A stretch of DNA of 64,000 nt. Origin: Thelonectria olida (Eukaryota; Ascomycota; Sordariomycetes; Hypocreales; Nectriaceae). Where the stretch lies: positions 310,001 to 374,000 of the forward strand of contig JAGPYM010000018.1 of assembly GCA_020736575.1 (NCBI GenBank). The letters run 5' to 3'. Both the position numbers and the translations under genes were made by a program. The notes beneath the pieces were generated by a model. That model was not told where the DNA came from and ran no database searches. It saw nothing but the letters and a program-made list of their open reading frames with translations. Positions 34,230 through 46,028 of this stretch are shown here, one piece after another; position 1 is the stretch's first letter; every line of letters starts with the position of its first letter.

Positions 34230-34537
34230 TTACTCCTTCTTGAACTGGAAGCCTGGAGGGACGCAGTAGGGGCTCTTGCTGGGAGGGTAGAACTTGCAGA
34301 TGGTCTTGGGAGGGCAAGTTCCGCCGTTCTGGTGAGTTGGTTAGCATCGTGTTGTTGCGAGAGGGGAGAGGATGGCATGAGAGAACTTACAACCCAGACA
34401 CCAGAGGTGTTGCAGACCTGCCAGCCCGTCTTGCCGGAGCACTGGTAGGTTCCGGGCTGGCAACCGTACTTGCCGGGAGCAGCCTCAGCAGCGCCGAAGG
34501 CAGCCATGGCAGCGATGAGGATAGCGGTGACCTTCAT
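34230..34537 (-). CDS. Small secreted six-cysteine protein
   Basis: Exons (reverse strand) 34537-34391 and 34328-34230, 81 aa; donor GTAAGT, acceptor CTCACCAG, phase 0. A signal peptide of about 19 residues (MKVTAILIAAMAAFGAAEA) leaves a mature protein of about 62 residues. Six cysteines lie at 26, 33, 42, 54, 60 and 71. The pattern YGCQPGTYQC then WQVCNTSGVWV and GGTCPPKTICKFYPP resembles small chitin- or wall-binding domains of fungi. It may be a carbohydrate-binding surface protein or an effector; neither is shown. A TATA box lies upstream. The unspliced frame would run on for 87 unrelated residues after residue 49. Confidence 0.82.
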
Positions 34538-34673
34538 GATGATGGTTGGTTGGTTGGTTTGGTTTGGTTTGAGAAGTGAAAGTGGTTGTTGAGCGAGAGG
34601 CTTTTGTTGTGAAGTGCTTGCTTGAGTGAGGATGATGAGGAAAAGAGATGAACTGAAGCCGGATCTCGAGGCC

Positions 34674-34681
34674 TTTATATA
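34674..34681 (-). promoter_or_regulatory. TATA box of the small secreted protein gene
   Basis: CTATATAAAGG on the - strand, about 140 nt upstream of the ATG. Strong TATA boxes are common in highly expressed, inducible fungal genes. Confidence 0.6.
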
Positions 34682-37600
34682 GCTGAGATGCCATACATAT
34701 AACTGATGAGTGACTTGCTGGGCTTCATCGGTCGGTCTGCGGGACTCTCCTCAACAACACGAGCCGATGGCGTCCCTCACACAAGCTCGACTTGCACTGC
34801 CCAAGCCTCCTCGCTCGGTGCACACCCGGTCTAATGCATATGGGCTGCTATCTTGGGAAAGGGCAGCTTTCTTTTTCTCCTAGATGCCGGGAAGGGCGCA
34901 TGCAGGCAAGCCACGAAGCCAGCTGGGCCGGATGTTTCTGACTGCCACCCTCCACTTCAACCCGTACATACGCAACTTGACTCTACTGTATTCACGTAAG
35001 AAGATGTATTTACACCAGGTACTACGTAGGTTTTGCACATTGCTAACGTTTTGACCGATGACCCGAAGCTGGGCGGAGAGGACTATGCCTTGTCGGGAGA
35101 GAGGCGGTACAATACGATATGCAACTTGGTCATGAGGCCTGGCTGATCAGTCATGCAAGGGATGGGAAATAGGCTCGAGGTCAGATCAGGCCTCGATTGA
35201 TGGGGAAAGGAGCGGAAAGGACGTCTATTCGCCGAATTGAAAGCTCGTATATCCCTGAGTTTACATGTTGGCAGCTTCCCAAGAGCCTTTCTCCTTCTTG
35301 GGCCACCATGGCTCAGCAGTGAACCAACTGCTCTCTCCATCTTGAACAATGCAAGGCAGCTAATAGTACACTGGACGATATCGAGTAGACTAACTACTCG
35401 GACGTTGCCGGTGGCTCACTGCTAGATTGAAGTCAATTGGTGCTGGCAAGAACAAGCTCGCCAGCACCGCCCCGTTTTTGCCCCAGCCCTACGACGACGT
35501 AACGTTTCTTCTGCCTCTTTTTTCCTGCGGGAGTACGTACACCTTACACAGCTTGTTTGGAACACAAAGACAAACTAAACGGGATTTACGTTTTGTCAAT
35601 TGTCTTGGTATTTAGTGTAGCCTACACTGAGACTCTGGGCGTAGGTACTGTACATGTCCTACTGTACGCCTCCCCCATAGTCTGGCCGGTTGCCGCATAG
35701 CAAGCCGCATCATGCATGTATGCACTGTGCATGTATGTAAGAAAGTCGGACAAATGGTTTCCGGTACGCGGGAGAGTCGAGTTGTTGGGAGGATGGGAAG
35801 AGGCAGATCAGTCCTTGGCATACGGTAGACTATGTACGAGTACCTACTCACAACGCTTCTCTCAGTTACAGAGGACCCAATTGCAGATATATGAATCAAT
35901 GCCCTTTAACGTGTTAGTCTCTCGATGCCCAGCCAGCATCAGCATCGTCATTCCAACTTGAATCAATTACTAAAAATAATGCTCTGCCCACGCACACACA
36001 CACACATCCATCCATCGTTCAGCCCGGCACTTGATCCATACCATCCCCTCAGCCAATACACACACAGCTTCTCCGCCAAGGGACCCCCTTCGACTTCTCC
36101 CTTGCCTCCCTATAACATGCTAGTCTCTATTCTCTCATGGTCCTTTGCGGGGTAGCGTTAGAACCCACGGATACGACACCACCCTCTGAGCTTCCTCCTC
36201 GCCCAGCTCTCGCTCATTCGCCTGTCCTTGCCACGCGAGCTGCAGGCAGTCCTCGTGTTTTTTTCCCTGTCGAGGGCCCGTCCGTTCACTAACAGCTTTC
36301 GGTAGCCCTGTCAAGTGTCAGATGAACCCTGGTTTTGTCGACGATCCGGGGGTGAAGTCCGCTTTTCTCTTCTTCGCAAGGGTACTGTACGAATACATGC
36401 ATAGGGCATCCGGAGAATACGCTCTTCGGCAAGACGGTGGCATGATTTCTTGGTGCATGATGCTGAAGCTTGGTGATTGGAGAGACTCGCTGCTTGAATT
36501 GAGTGATGATGGGGCCATTCTGCAGCTTGAGCTTGCGTGAGGCTGAGCAGCTATACTCAATGCACAGGGAATGCCTCGGTGCGCGGGGCGTGGTTGATTC
36601 GAGGTGCATCTCTCCATGCATTGGGCCCGAGGCCGATCATCCGACACAACACGCTCTAACTCATGGGTTAACTTGTTTAGGTAGTTTGTAAAGGATGACA
36701 TTTCCCGCATCTGAGTCAGCCGCCGCCGTATATGCCCAATATCCAATAACAACCGCTCCAACTATTCCAAGCTTCTGTCACTGTTTTCACTCTTGAGAGT
36801 TTTGGGGGGATGCGACGAGCCGAGATATTCGCCGATCAACCACCCCCCCTCTATCATGCTCGATTATGGCTGCTCACTCCGCAGACGGGAATGCATCTGA
36901 CGGCCGACTGATCCGTGTGCTACCACCAGGTCCGTTTGCCTCGCACCGGCTTGTTGCTCCACCGAGCTGAACCGTGGGCACAAGTCCAAGTTCAAGTCCG
37001 AGTTGCAGCTGAAGGAGAGCGGATTTGACGGTTAGCTGTGTCAAGGTTATCCCGGCCATGCACGCTGACCTTACCGTGCCGATGAGATGCAACCATGGAA
37101 CCATAAGCAGCAGAAGAGCACCCGGCCCAAGCACCGGCAGGAGTAAACACTCCATCCCAAGCTGTCTGTCCGACCGAATGCCCTTACCTGCGTGCCGCGT
37201 GTCCTGCGTGCGTCGTCTTCAATTCGGGCATTAAACAAGCCTCAAAACGCAACCTTCCAATGCCACCACCCTCCCGGCACAAGTAACCATTCCAAAATCT
37301 CGCCCATTTCCCAGAATAGCTGAGACATGATCTAGCCCTTCGGCGAGGCTGCTCTATGTCTCCACCCACCGGACTCCCGTTGAATCCCCCGGATCGCCTT
37401 GGCGTACGACTCCGCCCCCCAGCTGCGATGGCGGAGGCGGAGGCCCTGATGCCCGTCCAATAGAACATCTAGGCAGCTATAGACTCAGCTGCCGATCCAA
37501 GACATGACTGCACGTAAATATATCTGCCTATAAACGTGAACGTAAGATGCGCATCTAGTCTCCCCGACTTCCGCTTCCTTCAATACGAAGAAAGGTCTCG

Positions 37601-37973
37601 ACGTGTCTGGACCTCGTCTCTCCTCGAGCAGGAGGCGTGAGACAAGCATGAATAGTGTAAATCCTACTGCAGATTCCAGACTCTGTTGGGCCTTGAAGCT
37701 GGATCCAATGCCTTCTCCCATCAGCCCTACGTCAAAGCTCAGTTGCCCAACGTGACATGTCACTCACTCACATGACGCCTACGTCAAAGGCGACACCTTA
37801 TTGGAACCATCTCGAATGCGAACAAAAAAGAAAGGTTCTCCATTTCCATTTCCATTTCCATTTACAGCTTGCGTGCCGACCTGTATCTCCCCATTGGCCC
37901 AGGAATCTCTCCTCCCAGTGGCCGACTCTATTAGGGCTATCCATGTGTCATATTATTCCCGCTCTTCCTCGCC
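34682..37973. other. Long intergenic region; no supported gene
   Basis: About 3.3 kb. Short open frames occur on both strands, for example + 36322-36540 and - 36318-36761, which overlap and show no domain. A CATTTC hexamer is repeated about four times at 37841-37863, and a CA run lies near 35994-36010. No tRNA was found. Confidence 0.5.
37841..37863. repeat. CATTTC hexanucleotide repeat, about four copies
   Basis: Three exact units followed by CATTTA, about 110 bp downstream of the EMC1 stop codon. Simple microsatellite. Confidence 0.8.
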
Positions 37974-40957
37974 TTACATTGGTGCCTCCCATCTCGTGTT
38001 GATCTGTTTTCTGCGCACCTAGAGTGGAAAAGCATGTCAGTTCCGACTGGCTGCATACCTGACGACGGGAGAGGAGGGAGGGGTGGCAGGGAACTTACCA
38101 TGGGCGACAAAAACATCACACCGCCAAACAACGCCACCACCGTCAACACGAGCGTCAACTTGTTAAATCCGTTTCCAAGAATATCAAACACGCCGCTGGG
38201 CGCAACCCTGGTGCCGAACACGTCGACGCCATATGCCACCACCAAGCTAGTGCTCTCCACGATGGCCGGGGCTGCTACAATGCCCTTCACACCCACGATG
38301 TTGCGCTGGTGAGACACAATGGCCCTGGGATCAATCTCAATGGCTGGAGAGTACTTGATGAGGCCCTCCGCCTCCTTCTCGTCATTGGTCGAATCTCGGC
38401 CGACAGGTCGCCGCGGGTCCAGAAGCTGGCGCGTGAGGCCGAGAATCGAGTGGGATTCGGGAAGGTAGGCAAGGAGTTGTCGATTGGCGATTCCCTGGCG
38501 GGTCACGGTGACGGACAGGGTGGTAAGGGGTTGAGAGAGGACGTAGGCCTGCGAATCGACCCAAGGAAGGGGAGGTCCAGCGGGAGTGTCCACGGGGTGC
38601 AGGGAAGAAAAGTTGGCGGCATCGCCAAGAGGACCGCGGTCATCTGGCGTTGGGGATTCGTAAAGGTCGGAAACAACCACCTGGTAACCTTTGATGGCTC
38701 GATTGGAGCCGTCGTTCACAGTGTAGTCTCCAAAGAAGCTGCAAGCGTACCAGTTCTCCGACATGGCGCATGAAATGGACTTAGTCGAGTCAACCCCAGA
38801 GTAAGACTGCGATACGAGAACCTGACCAGTGACAGTGTCGATCAACTGCACCAAAAGGGAAGAGTCGGCCTCGTTGGCCGACGCAACCACAATGGTGTTG
38901 GCATTCAGGTACTTGTAGCTCACACGACGATCTGCCAGAACACGGCCAATTGACGCAATAGGGTCGTGAGACGCAGTCTTGGCAATGTTGACAATCTTCT
39001 GACCAGGCAGGAGTTGCAGCTGCCAAAACTCCTGCTCAACAGCCTTGTCGCCCTCGGTGACAAACTTGATGCCTCGGATAATATTTCCCTCACCACGGAC
39101 GACAATGGTCTGCTCGGGGGTCCAGCCAGCAGGAATGTCACCTGCCTTGCCATTCACTCCAATGGGAAGAAGCCACTTGCCAGAGTCGCTATCAACCACG
39201 ACAGTGCTGGACACGGCGGGCAACGAGCCAGGAGGCATAACTTCGACAATGTCTCCATTGTCGCTCTTGATGGCGACATACTCGCCCTTGGCACCACGCA
39301 GAGTGACGACACCCTCGTCCTTGGCATAGATGCCCTTCACATCAAGGGTCTCGCCAGGAGCCTGAGGGAGGACAGTCTTGGACCAAATCACCTCACCATT
39401 GCTTCCAGAGTCAAGACCATACATGCGGCCGCGTCGGGTCGCGAGCACAATGATCTTATTAAAGCCAAAGGTATCACGGTGAAGACTCTCCTTTTTAGTA
39501 GTCTCGCCGCCAAGGAGGCTACTCATAAAGCGCTCGGGGATAGAGGCAAGATAGTCGGGCAGGTATTGAAGATCGTTAATGTGACGGTTGACGCGGTGGA
39601 TATACGCCTCAATGGGGTTGGTGTGAGCCTCCTGCTCCAACACCTTGGCCAGGTTCTCGCTTGCGGGAATCTCTGCCCAGACAGCCGCAACTGCGGCCGT
39701 TAATCCCTCGGAGCGCTTCCAGTCCACCTCGCCGTTGCGAATTAGGGTCCAGTCATCCGACTTGGTAGTAATAGCAGCTCGGACTGCGAAGCCGTCACCA
39801 GAGGACTTCTTGATGACTTCGGCGACAGCATGAGCAGGCACAAACTCGCCAGTAGACTTCAATGGCCAGCGAGCAAGGACACCGTGAGAATCGGAGGAAA
39901 CAATAAGAATCTCATCGTCGGCAACGCGAGCAAAGTAGACGTTGGCACCATCGGAGCTGGTCGAGATGGCACCAGGACCTGAGAGGTGAGGAAGGTCATA
40001 AGCCTTTGAAATCTGACCCGTCTTCAGGCTGGTGTGGTAAACCTCAGCCTTGTTGCCAGTCTTGGTACGGGTGTGAACCAAGAAGTGGGGGAAAGACTGA
40101 ATAAGATGAGGAGCATGAATGTCAACAGAGACGGCGTCGGCCGTCAGCTTGAACTCCTGAGTAGACTTGGTGCCGAGAACGTTGACCTTGAGCTTGGAAA
40201 GAGCGCTATCGGTCCATGCCAGGATTGGCGCGGCCGAGTTGCCTCCAACAAACATGACATCCTTGGGGCCATGGACATCACCCTTGGTGCCGATAGACAG
40301 GTCGTCGAGGCGCGTTCCCGCCGCAATATCGAGCGCAGTAACCTTGAGGCTATACGAGGCAGGTGAGCCGTGGAGGCTGACAACGTAGACCTTTGCGATA
40401 TCGGTGGAAACCTGCAGAGGGATGTTCTTTGCAATTTCGCGAAACTCCCAGACAACCTGGCCCAGGGTACCGTGTATACGTCGCAAAACCGTCGTTCCGT
40501 CTTCGTCGTAGAGGACCAGGACATCCTTTCTCGATTTCTCAGTAAGCTCCAGAATCTCCAAGTCCTTGACTTCTCCTTTAAACTCGCTCTGCCAAAGGCT
40601 GCGTCCGGTCAGCGCATCCCAAGCCTGCACGCGCGATCCGTATGCGGAGGCAACCCAGTGCTCCCCTTCGGGGGCGCGCAGGAAGCCGCCGCCATTAGTG
40701 ATGTCGTCTGCAATCTGCTGGCGCCAGACGAGGGCACCATTACTGGGGTTTACGGCGCCGACGATGCCGACATCGCTGAGAGTGTATAGGAGGCTGGCCT
40801 TGTCGGCCTTTCGTGGACGGTGGAAGAAGGTGGTTTCGACTTGGGGGACGCCGACGAGGGCGTGATGGAAATCGATCTGGCCAACTTCGTCCTGGAATAC
40901 GGCGGCTCCCAACGATGAGAGCCCCAGGAGAAGCAAGGGTTGTAGTGAGAACCGCAT
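37974..40957 (-). CDS. EMC1: ER membrane protein complex subunit 1 (EMC1)
   Basis: Large scaffold subunit of the ER membrane protein complex, which inserts and stabilises membrane proteins. Exons (reverse strand) are 40957-38099 and 38018-37974 (967 aa). A signal peptide (about residues 1-19) is followed by lumenal PQQ/beta-propeller blades (YTLSDVGIVGAVNPSNGALVWRQ is typical) and the C-terminal DUF1620-type region. A single transmembrane segment lies near residues 932-950. Splicing of a GTAAGT...CTCTAG intron adds a 14-residue cytosolic tail, VRRKQINTRWEAPM, the normal EMC1 ending. Reading through the intron would give a longer, unrelated proline-rich tail. The gene is divergent from the permease. 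Confidence 0.93.
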
Positions 40958-41901
40958 TGTCGGGAGGTGGCGTTAATACGGCTTCACGCTTGATGGAGCT
41001 TGGGGGGAGCTGGCTGCATCATGATACTGGCGACCTGTTCCATTGCGATGTGCTTAGTCATTAGCAGCTCCCAAGTAGGCAGGCGGTGAGAAGGCCAGGA
41101 GGAGGCCAAATTGGGAACGACTGCAACATCTAGCACAAGTGATTTAGAGATTGATAGTCTATAGGGTTTATGTTGGTAGCCTCGTATTGTGTTGGATGAA
41201 CACTTTGATTGATTGCATCAGAATCGTCAGCTGTAACGAATTCGGAATCCATCTGCCTCTTATTTTCTAGTGGGGTGATGCTGGAAAACTCTACTCAAGC
41301 TTGAAGTGCGAATAGTGGCGGATGAAAAGCAACATGCTGACAAACAGTTAAGTAGCAGATATCTCACGAGGATTCCATTGAATATCAGCTGCCAGTCCAA
41401 CTGTAGTGATTGATAGATAACTGCTCTTTTGGTGCATGCAGTAACAAGAATGTTTCCTCAATGCCAATCTCAGCCACCTGTCTCACCTCCCGCTCTCCCA
41501 CTTCTCCAGATAGAAAGCCTAGTCCCCCATTCTACAACTCTTCAGCCGCGCGGCCTCGCATCTCCTTCTTTTACGAAAACGGTTCCATTTCCGCATCACA
41601 CGATCAACGCTACGGTAATTTGCCTACAAAAGTCCAAAGGGACTGGACCCAGAATCCCCCCCAAAGTGGCCAAGTCGCATCGAGAATGGGTCTCCATGTG
41701 GTGCGGTGCAATCTTCCGCTATACGGCTCCCGTCTCAATTGCCCTCAATTACGATCAATTACACCATCCAATCCCCCCATTGCGATAACGCAGTCCGACC
41801 CCGAACAAGGCAGGCGCTAGACGTGGTTTTCAAACTTTTACCTTTTCAAAAACGGAGAGGCCGAGGGAAGGGCCGGTTTCATTGCCCAGAAGCAGCTGAG
41901 C
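40958..41901. promoter_or_regulatory. Divergent promoter region EMC1/permease
   Basis: 944 bp between two divergent start codons. The right part (about 41440-41830) is C-rich with CCTCCC/CCCC tracts and is the likely leader of the permease. No gene seen. Confidence 0.5.
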
Positions 41902-43736
41902 ATGGCCGCGCAACATAGAATAAAGAGTAGCACGAGGAGCGGCCGCAACAGGTCCGACGCAGACGTCGAGTCTCCTCTCCTCAAGTTTGTCGACGACGAC
42001 TCTCACGATTCCGACATGGGCTACGATGAAGAATCTGCCGCGAGCAGCCCCGCCGTCCACCCTCTTCGGCACCCGGATCGGGACCGGGACCCGGCTGAGG
42101 CCGGCGACATTGTCACGGCCGCTGAGCATCGCGATCTGAAGCGCGGCCTCGCTGAGCGTCACCTGTCTATGCTTGGCATTGCCGGCGCCATCGGTACCGG
42201 TCTGTTTCTTGGTCTTGGCGGCGCCGTGCAAACCGGTGGTCCTCTCGGTGCCTTGCTGGGATATGCCACCGTCGGCCTCGTCGTGTGCGCCGTGCAGTTC
42301 GCTCTCGGTGAGGTCGCTGCGCTGCTCCCTGTCACGGGTGCCTTCGTGAGACACGCCGAGTTCCTCGTCGACCCGGCGTGGGGCTTCGCCATCGGCTGGA
42401 ACATCGTCTACGGCAACCTCTTGTCGATCCCCTCGGAAATCACCGCCATCTGCGTCCTCTTCGAATTCTGGACCGACCTCAACCCGTCAGTCTTCATCAT
42501 CATCTTCATCATCCTCACCGTCGCCGTTGGACTCACCTTTGTTCGCGTCTTCGGAGAGGTTGAGTTCTTCTTCGCCCTGCTCAAGATCCTCCTCGTCGTC
42601 TTCCTCATCATTCTGGGACTGGTCATCGACCTGGGCGGAGTCCCAGGAACGCCTCGGATAGGTTTCAAGTACTGGAAGAACCCTGGACCATGGGTCGAGT
42701 ACATCGCCACTGGGAATTGGGGCCGCTTTCTTGGATACTGGAGCGTCATGACGAGCGCCGTCTTCTCCTTTGCCGGCGTCGAGTCCATTGCCATGGCCGC
42801 TGCTGAGACCAAGAACCCCCACAGGGCTATTCCCCTGGCCTGCAGAAACGTCTTCATCCGAATCGTCGTATTCTACATCCTCGCCATCTTGGTCGTAGGT
42901 ATGCTGGTTGCCAGCGACGACCCGCGCCTCACGGGGTCCGACACGGCTGTCCAGAGTCCTTTCGTTATTGCCGCGTCCGCTGCCGGCATCCCAGCCATTC
43001 CCTCTGTCGTCAATGCCGTCGTCATCACGTCGGCCTGGTCGGCGTCGAACCAGAGCTTGCTCGCTGGCACTCGTGTCCTGTACGGTCTAGCTGTCAAGCG
43101 CCAAGCACCACAGATCTTTTTGCGAACGACCTCATGGGGTGTCCCATACATGTGTGTCCTGCTCTTTACCGCCTTCATGTTTCTCAGCTTTATGAGTCTC
43201 TCCAGCGGTGCCATGACTGTGTTCTGGTGGCTGGTTGACTTGACTGCTGCGGGAGTCTTGGTATCGTGGTCATCCATCTTGTTGAACCATATTCGATTGA
43301 GACTTGCGATGAAGAAGCAAGGCATCCCAATCACGGCGCTCCCGTGGCATAACTCGTGGACTTGTAAGTGAAGAGCTAGCCGAGACGGGATCCAAAGAGC
43401 CTCAAGCTAACTTCTTCGCAGTGTATACCTCACATGTTGCGCTTTTCATGTGCATCACTATCCTCTTCACAGGAGGTTTCGCCGTTTTCACGAAGGGGAA
43501 TTGGAGCCCTACTAGTTTTGTTGCGTCGTACTTGTAAGTTTCTTCCACGCTCCTATTGGCAAAAATCTAAAGACTAATACTGTGTCAGGGATATTCCTCT
43601 GGTATTGATCGCCTTTACAATTTGGAAGTTTGTGAAGAAGACAAAGTTCGTTTCTCTATCCGAGATTCCTCTACACCAAGTGATAGAGCAATCCCGTCAA
43701 GCTCAACAAGAGTCTATCACGACGAATCATTATTAA
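41902..43736 (+). CDS. Amino-acid permease (APC superfamily, YAT family)
   Basis: Exons 41902-43363, 43422-43533 and 43589-43736 (573 aa); donors are both GTAAGT, acceptors TTCGCAG and GTGTCAG. A hydrophilic N-terminus of about 80 residues precedes 12 expected membrane helices. The family signature is clear: RHLSMLGIAGAIGTGLFLG in TM1, a TM3 region with GFAIGWNIVYGN, FSFAGVESIAMAAAETKNP in TM6, and SAWSASNQSLLAGTR in the middle. These are proton-coupled uptake systems of the plasma membrane with mostly broad or basic/neutral amino-acid specificity. Exact substrate is not readable. The two 3' exons encode TM11/TM12 and the cytosolic tail. Confidence 0.92.
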
Positions 43737-44712
43737 ACCTACGCTGGGCCATTTTCAGGTTAGATATCTAGATTACACAAGAAGCTCCTAGATTATAGAC
43801 GTTAGAAAGAATATATCAACTTCAAGAAGATGCTGATTGCACATGCGAGACTCTTGACCGGCGAATGAATGACGAATTGTCGACTAAATTTACCAAAACT
43901 TACTTCAATACCTCCTCCGCAAATTCCATGCCATTATAAAGCGAAAACTTGCATTTATGAACAATTCGATGCGTTGGCTCTTTATTCCTCGATGTTCTAA
44001 ATAAGCGGTTGCCCCTAACCATCAGCTTGAAACTCCAGGGTAGCCACCAAGACACTGCTACCTCCCACAGTCTTGACATAGATCCGGATCATGCTGTTGA
44101 TGTCGTAATAATCCTCTTGTACATTTATTTTTTCTAATCGTTTATTTAAATCTCTGAAAGCACAGCACGCAACTACTCATATACGGACCTACAATATAGC
44201 TTTGGTTACAACTACACGGTTGAAGTGTTGCGCCCTTTGTATAGAAAATCACACCGTTAGCAGCCGATCTCTGCTGGACACATTAAGTTATTCTTCAAGA
44301 GAGGCATCCTCCGAGACTCTATGACGTGCAGCAGCCTAGTCCACTATAAGTATTCATGGGTTATGCTTTAATCCTTGGCAACAACTCGTAAATGTGAACT
44401 TGGGTGTCATGAGATCTGCCCACATGTTTAGTGAGACATTGTCCCGTGCCGACCATCACCATGTCACTCATCAACACCACAGCGGCTGCTTTCCCCCGTC
44501 CACTAACATATGGATGGATCTATTATCATGCCAAACTTGTGGAAGAAGAGACATTTGACGCTCTCGTGTGAGGATATGCATAACATTGTCTCAGAGGCAT
44601 GCGGCCTTCCCAGAGTTGCCGCCTCTTATTACGCATGCTCACCCAGCTCTCTATTCGTAGCCTTCTGAGTTCTCCCCCTAGTCCAGTTCATAAATATTGA
44701 CTAGGTACTATC
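43737..44712. other. Intergenic; no gene seen
   Basis: AT-rich in its first half; no domain-bearing frame. An AT-rich CATAAATATT element lies 13-20 nt before the next ATG. Confidence 0.5.
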
Positions 44713-45774
44713 ATGGAAACATCCGACCTCAAAAACACGGCATCCGCTCTCATCGCTCCGCGCTCTCTCATCCACTCATGGAACACAACGCCCTTCCCCA
44801 GCATCACCCTCAGCACCGGCGGCCTCATCGCCCTCGCCGACCTCCGCACCGTCGCCCATCGCACCGCCATAAGAGGCGGCTCCTCGTGGTTCGATGCCGT
44901 CGTCCTCGCTCCCGGCCTGCACCACCAACAGGCCTGCGACTACCTCGACAACGAGACACCCCTCGACTTGCTCGCGACTCCCGCCTTGGCCGCGGCAGCT
45001 GGCGGACAGACGCCGCAATATCTCGTCAAAAACAGCGTCTTGGCGAATTATCTCTCGCGGCTGTCCAGAAGCGACATGAAACAGATCTTGACGCTTGACA
45101 TCGGGTCGACTGAAGGAGAATGGACCGTCAAGAAACGCCTCAACGCCCTGTTCACACGTGCAAAGGAAAAAGTAGAGGAAGACCACTCGGTCCGCCTGCA
45201 GCCGACCTTGGACTGGCTCAGCCATTTCTTCTACCTCCTCAACCCCCTCTTCACCATCTCCGCCATATACTTCATGGTCCTCTTCGAAGACATATGGGGT
45301 CTCTGTTTGATCCTTGCCCTCATCGTCTCGCGCCTGCTCAACATCTGGGCCATCAAGAACCGGACCCAGCTCCCTCAGCCCAGCGCCTCCTCGGCCGCTG
45401 GCGTCTTCGCCCAGGACAACAGCGTTACCGAATACACCATCGACCTTGGCAGCGGCTGCACGGTGCGCCTGCGAGGCCTCGACGCCGATCTCCTAGCGCT
45501 CACGACCAAGACGTGGTTGCGCGCCCAGTCCGTGCTGGACGGCTACCTGGAGGCTGTTGCCAAAGTCGTCGTGTACTTGGTCGCCGCGTTGAGCGGTAAC
45601 ATGACGCAGGCGGGATCGCTGACGTTGATGACGTTGTTGCTGTTGAGTGCCATGCTGTTGGGGTTGAGTAATGCCCATGCCAAAGGGATTCGAGTCGGTG
45701 GGCGATATGCCACGCTTGAGACGGATCGGCAGCAAGGCGGACGGAGGGGGGACGCGGTACGATATAGGGTGTAA
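44713..45774 (+). CDS. Orphan four-TM membrane protein
   Basis: Single exon, 353 aa; ATG in a good context (ATCATGG). The first 160 residues are soluble and mixed polar/hydrophobic. Two membrane segments lie near residues 168-215 (LSHFFYLLNPLFTISAIYF and WGLCLILALIVSRLL). A soluble segment of about 60 residues follows, then two more segments near residues 285-318 (VVVYLVAALSG and LMTLLLLSAMLLGLS). The tail is basic. Codon use is strongly C-ending, as in expressed fungal genes, supporting a real gene. No family was recognised, and the position next to the permease gives no function. Confidence 0.72.
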   Translation: METSDLKNTASALIAPRSLIHSWNTTPFPSITLSTGGLIALADLRTVAHRTAIRGGSSWFDAVVLAPGLHHQQACDYLDNETPLDLLATPALAAAAGGQTPQYLVKNSVLANYLSRLSRSDMKQILTLDIGSTEGEWTVKKRLNALFTRAKEKVEEDHSVRLQPTLDWLSHFFYLLNPLFTISAIYFMVLFEDIWGLCLILALIVSRLLNIWAIKNRTQLPQPSASSAAGVFAQDNSVTEYTIDLGSGCTVRLRGLDADLLALTTKTWLRAQSVLDGYLEAVAKVVVYLVAALSGNMTQAGSLTLMTLLLLSAMLLGLSNAHAKGIRVGGRYATLETDRQQGGRRGDAVRYRV

Positions 45775-46028
45775 GACGATGACAAGGCCAGCATTAGACA
45801 CAGGCGGTAGAGTCTGAACAAGCAAACGAATTCCAATTATCCATAACGGCCGCCCATTCGCCGGATTCTCCCCACCAAGGCTCATCTCTGGGAGTAAGAC
45901 TTTGTTATTTACCTATTGTACAAAAAAGAAAACCTCTGAATTCTAAGCACTTCTCACCTATCCAAAGAAATTGACTAATCTGGCCAGATCCAATTGTCCT
46001 TGTCAAGCCATTCATGCATTTCGTCCTT

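Noticed and set aside
36318..36761. Overlapping 147-codon (-) and 72-codon (+) frames
   Set aside because: Neither has a recognisable domain, credible splice partners or support from context; chance antiparallel frames are likely.
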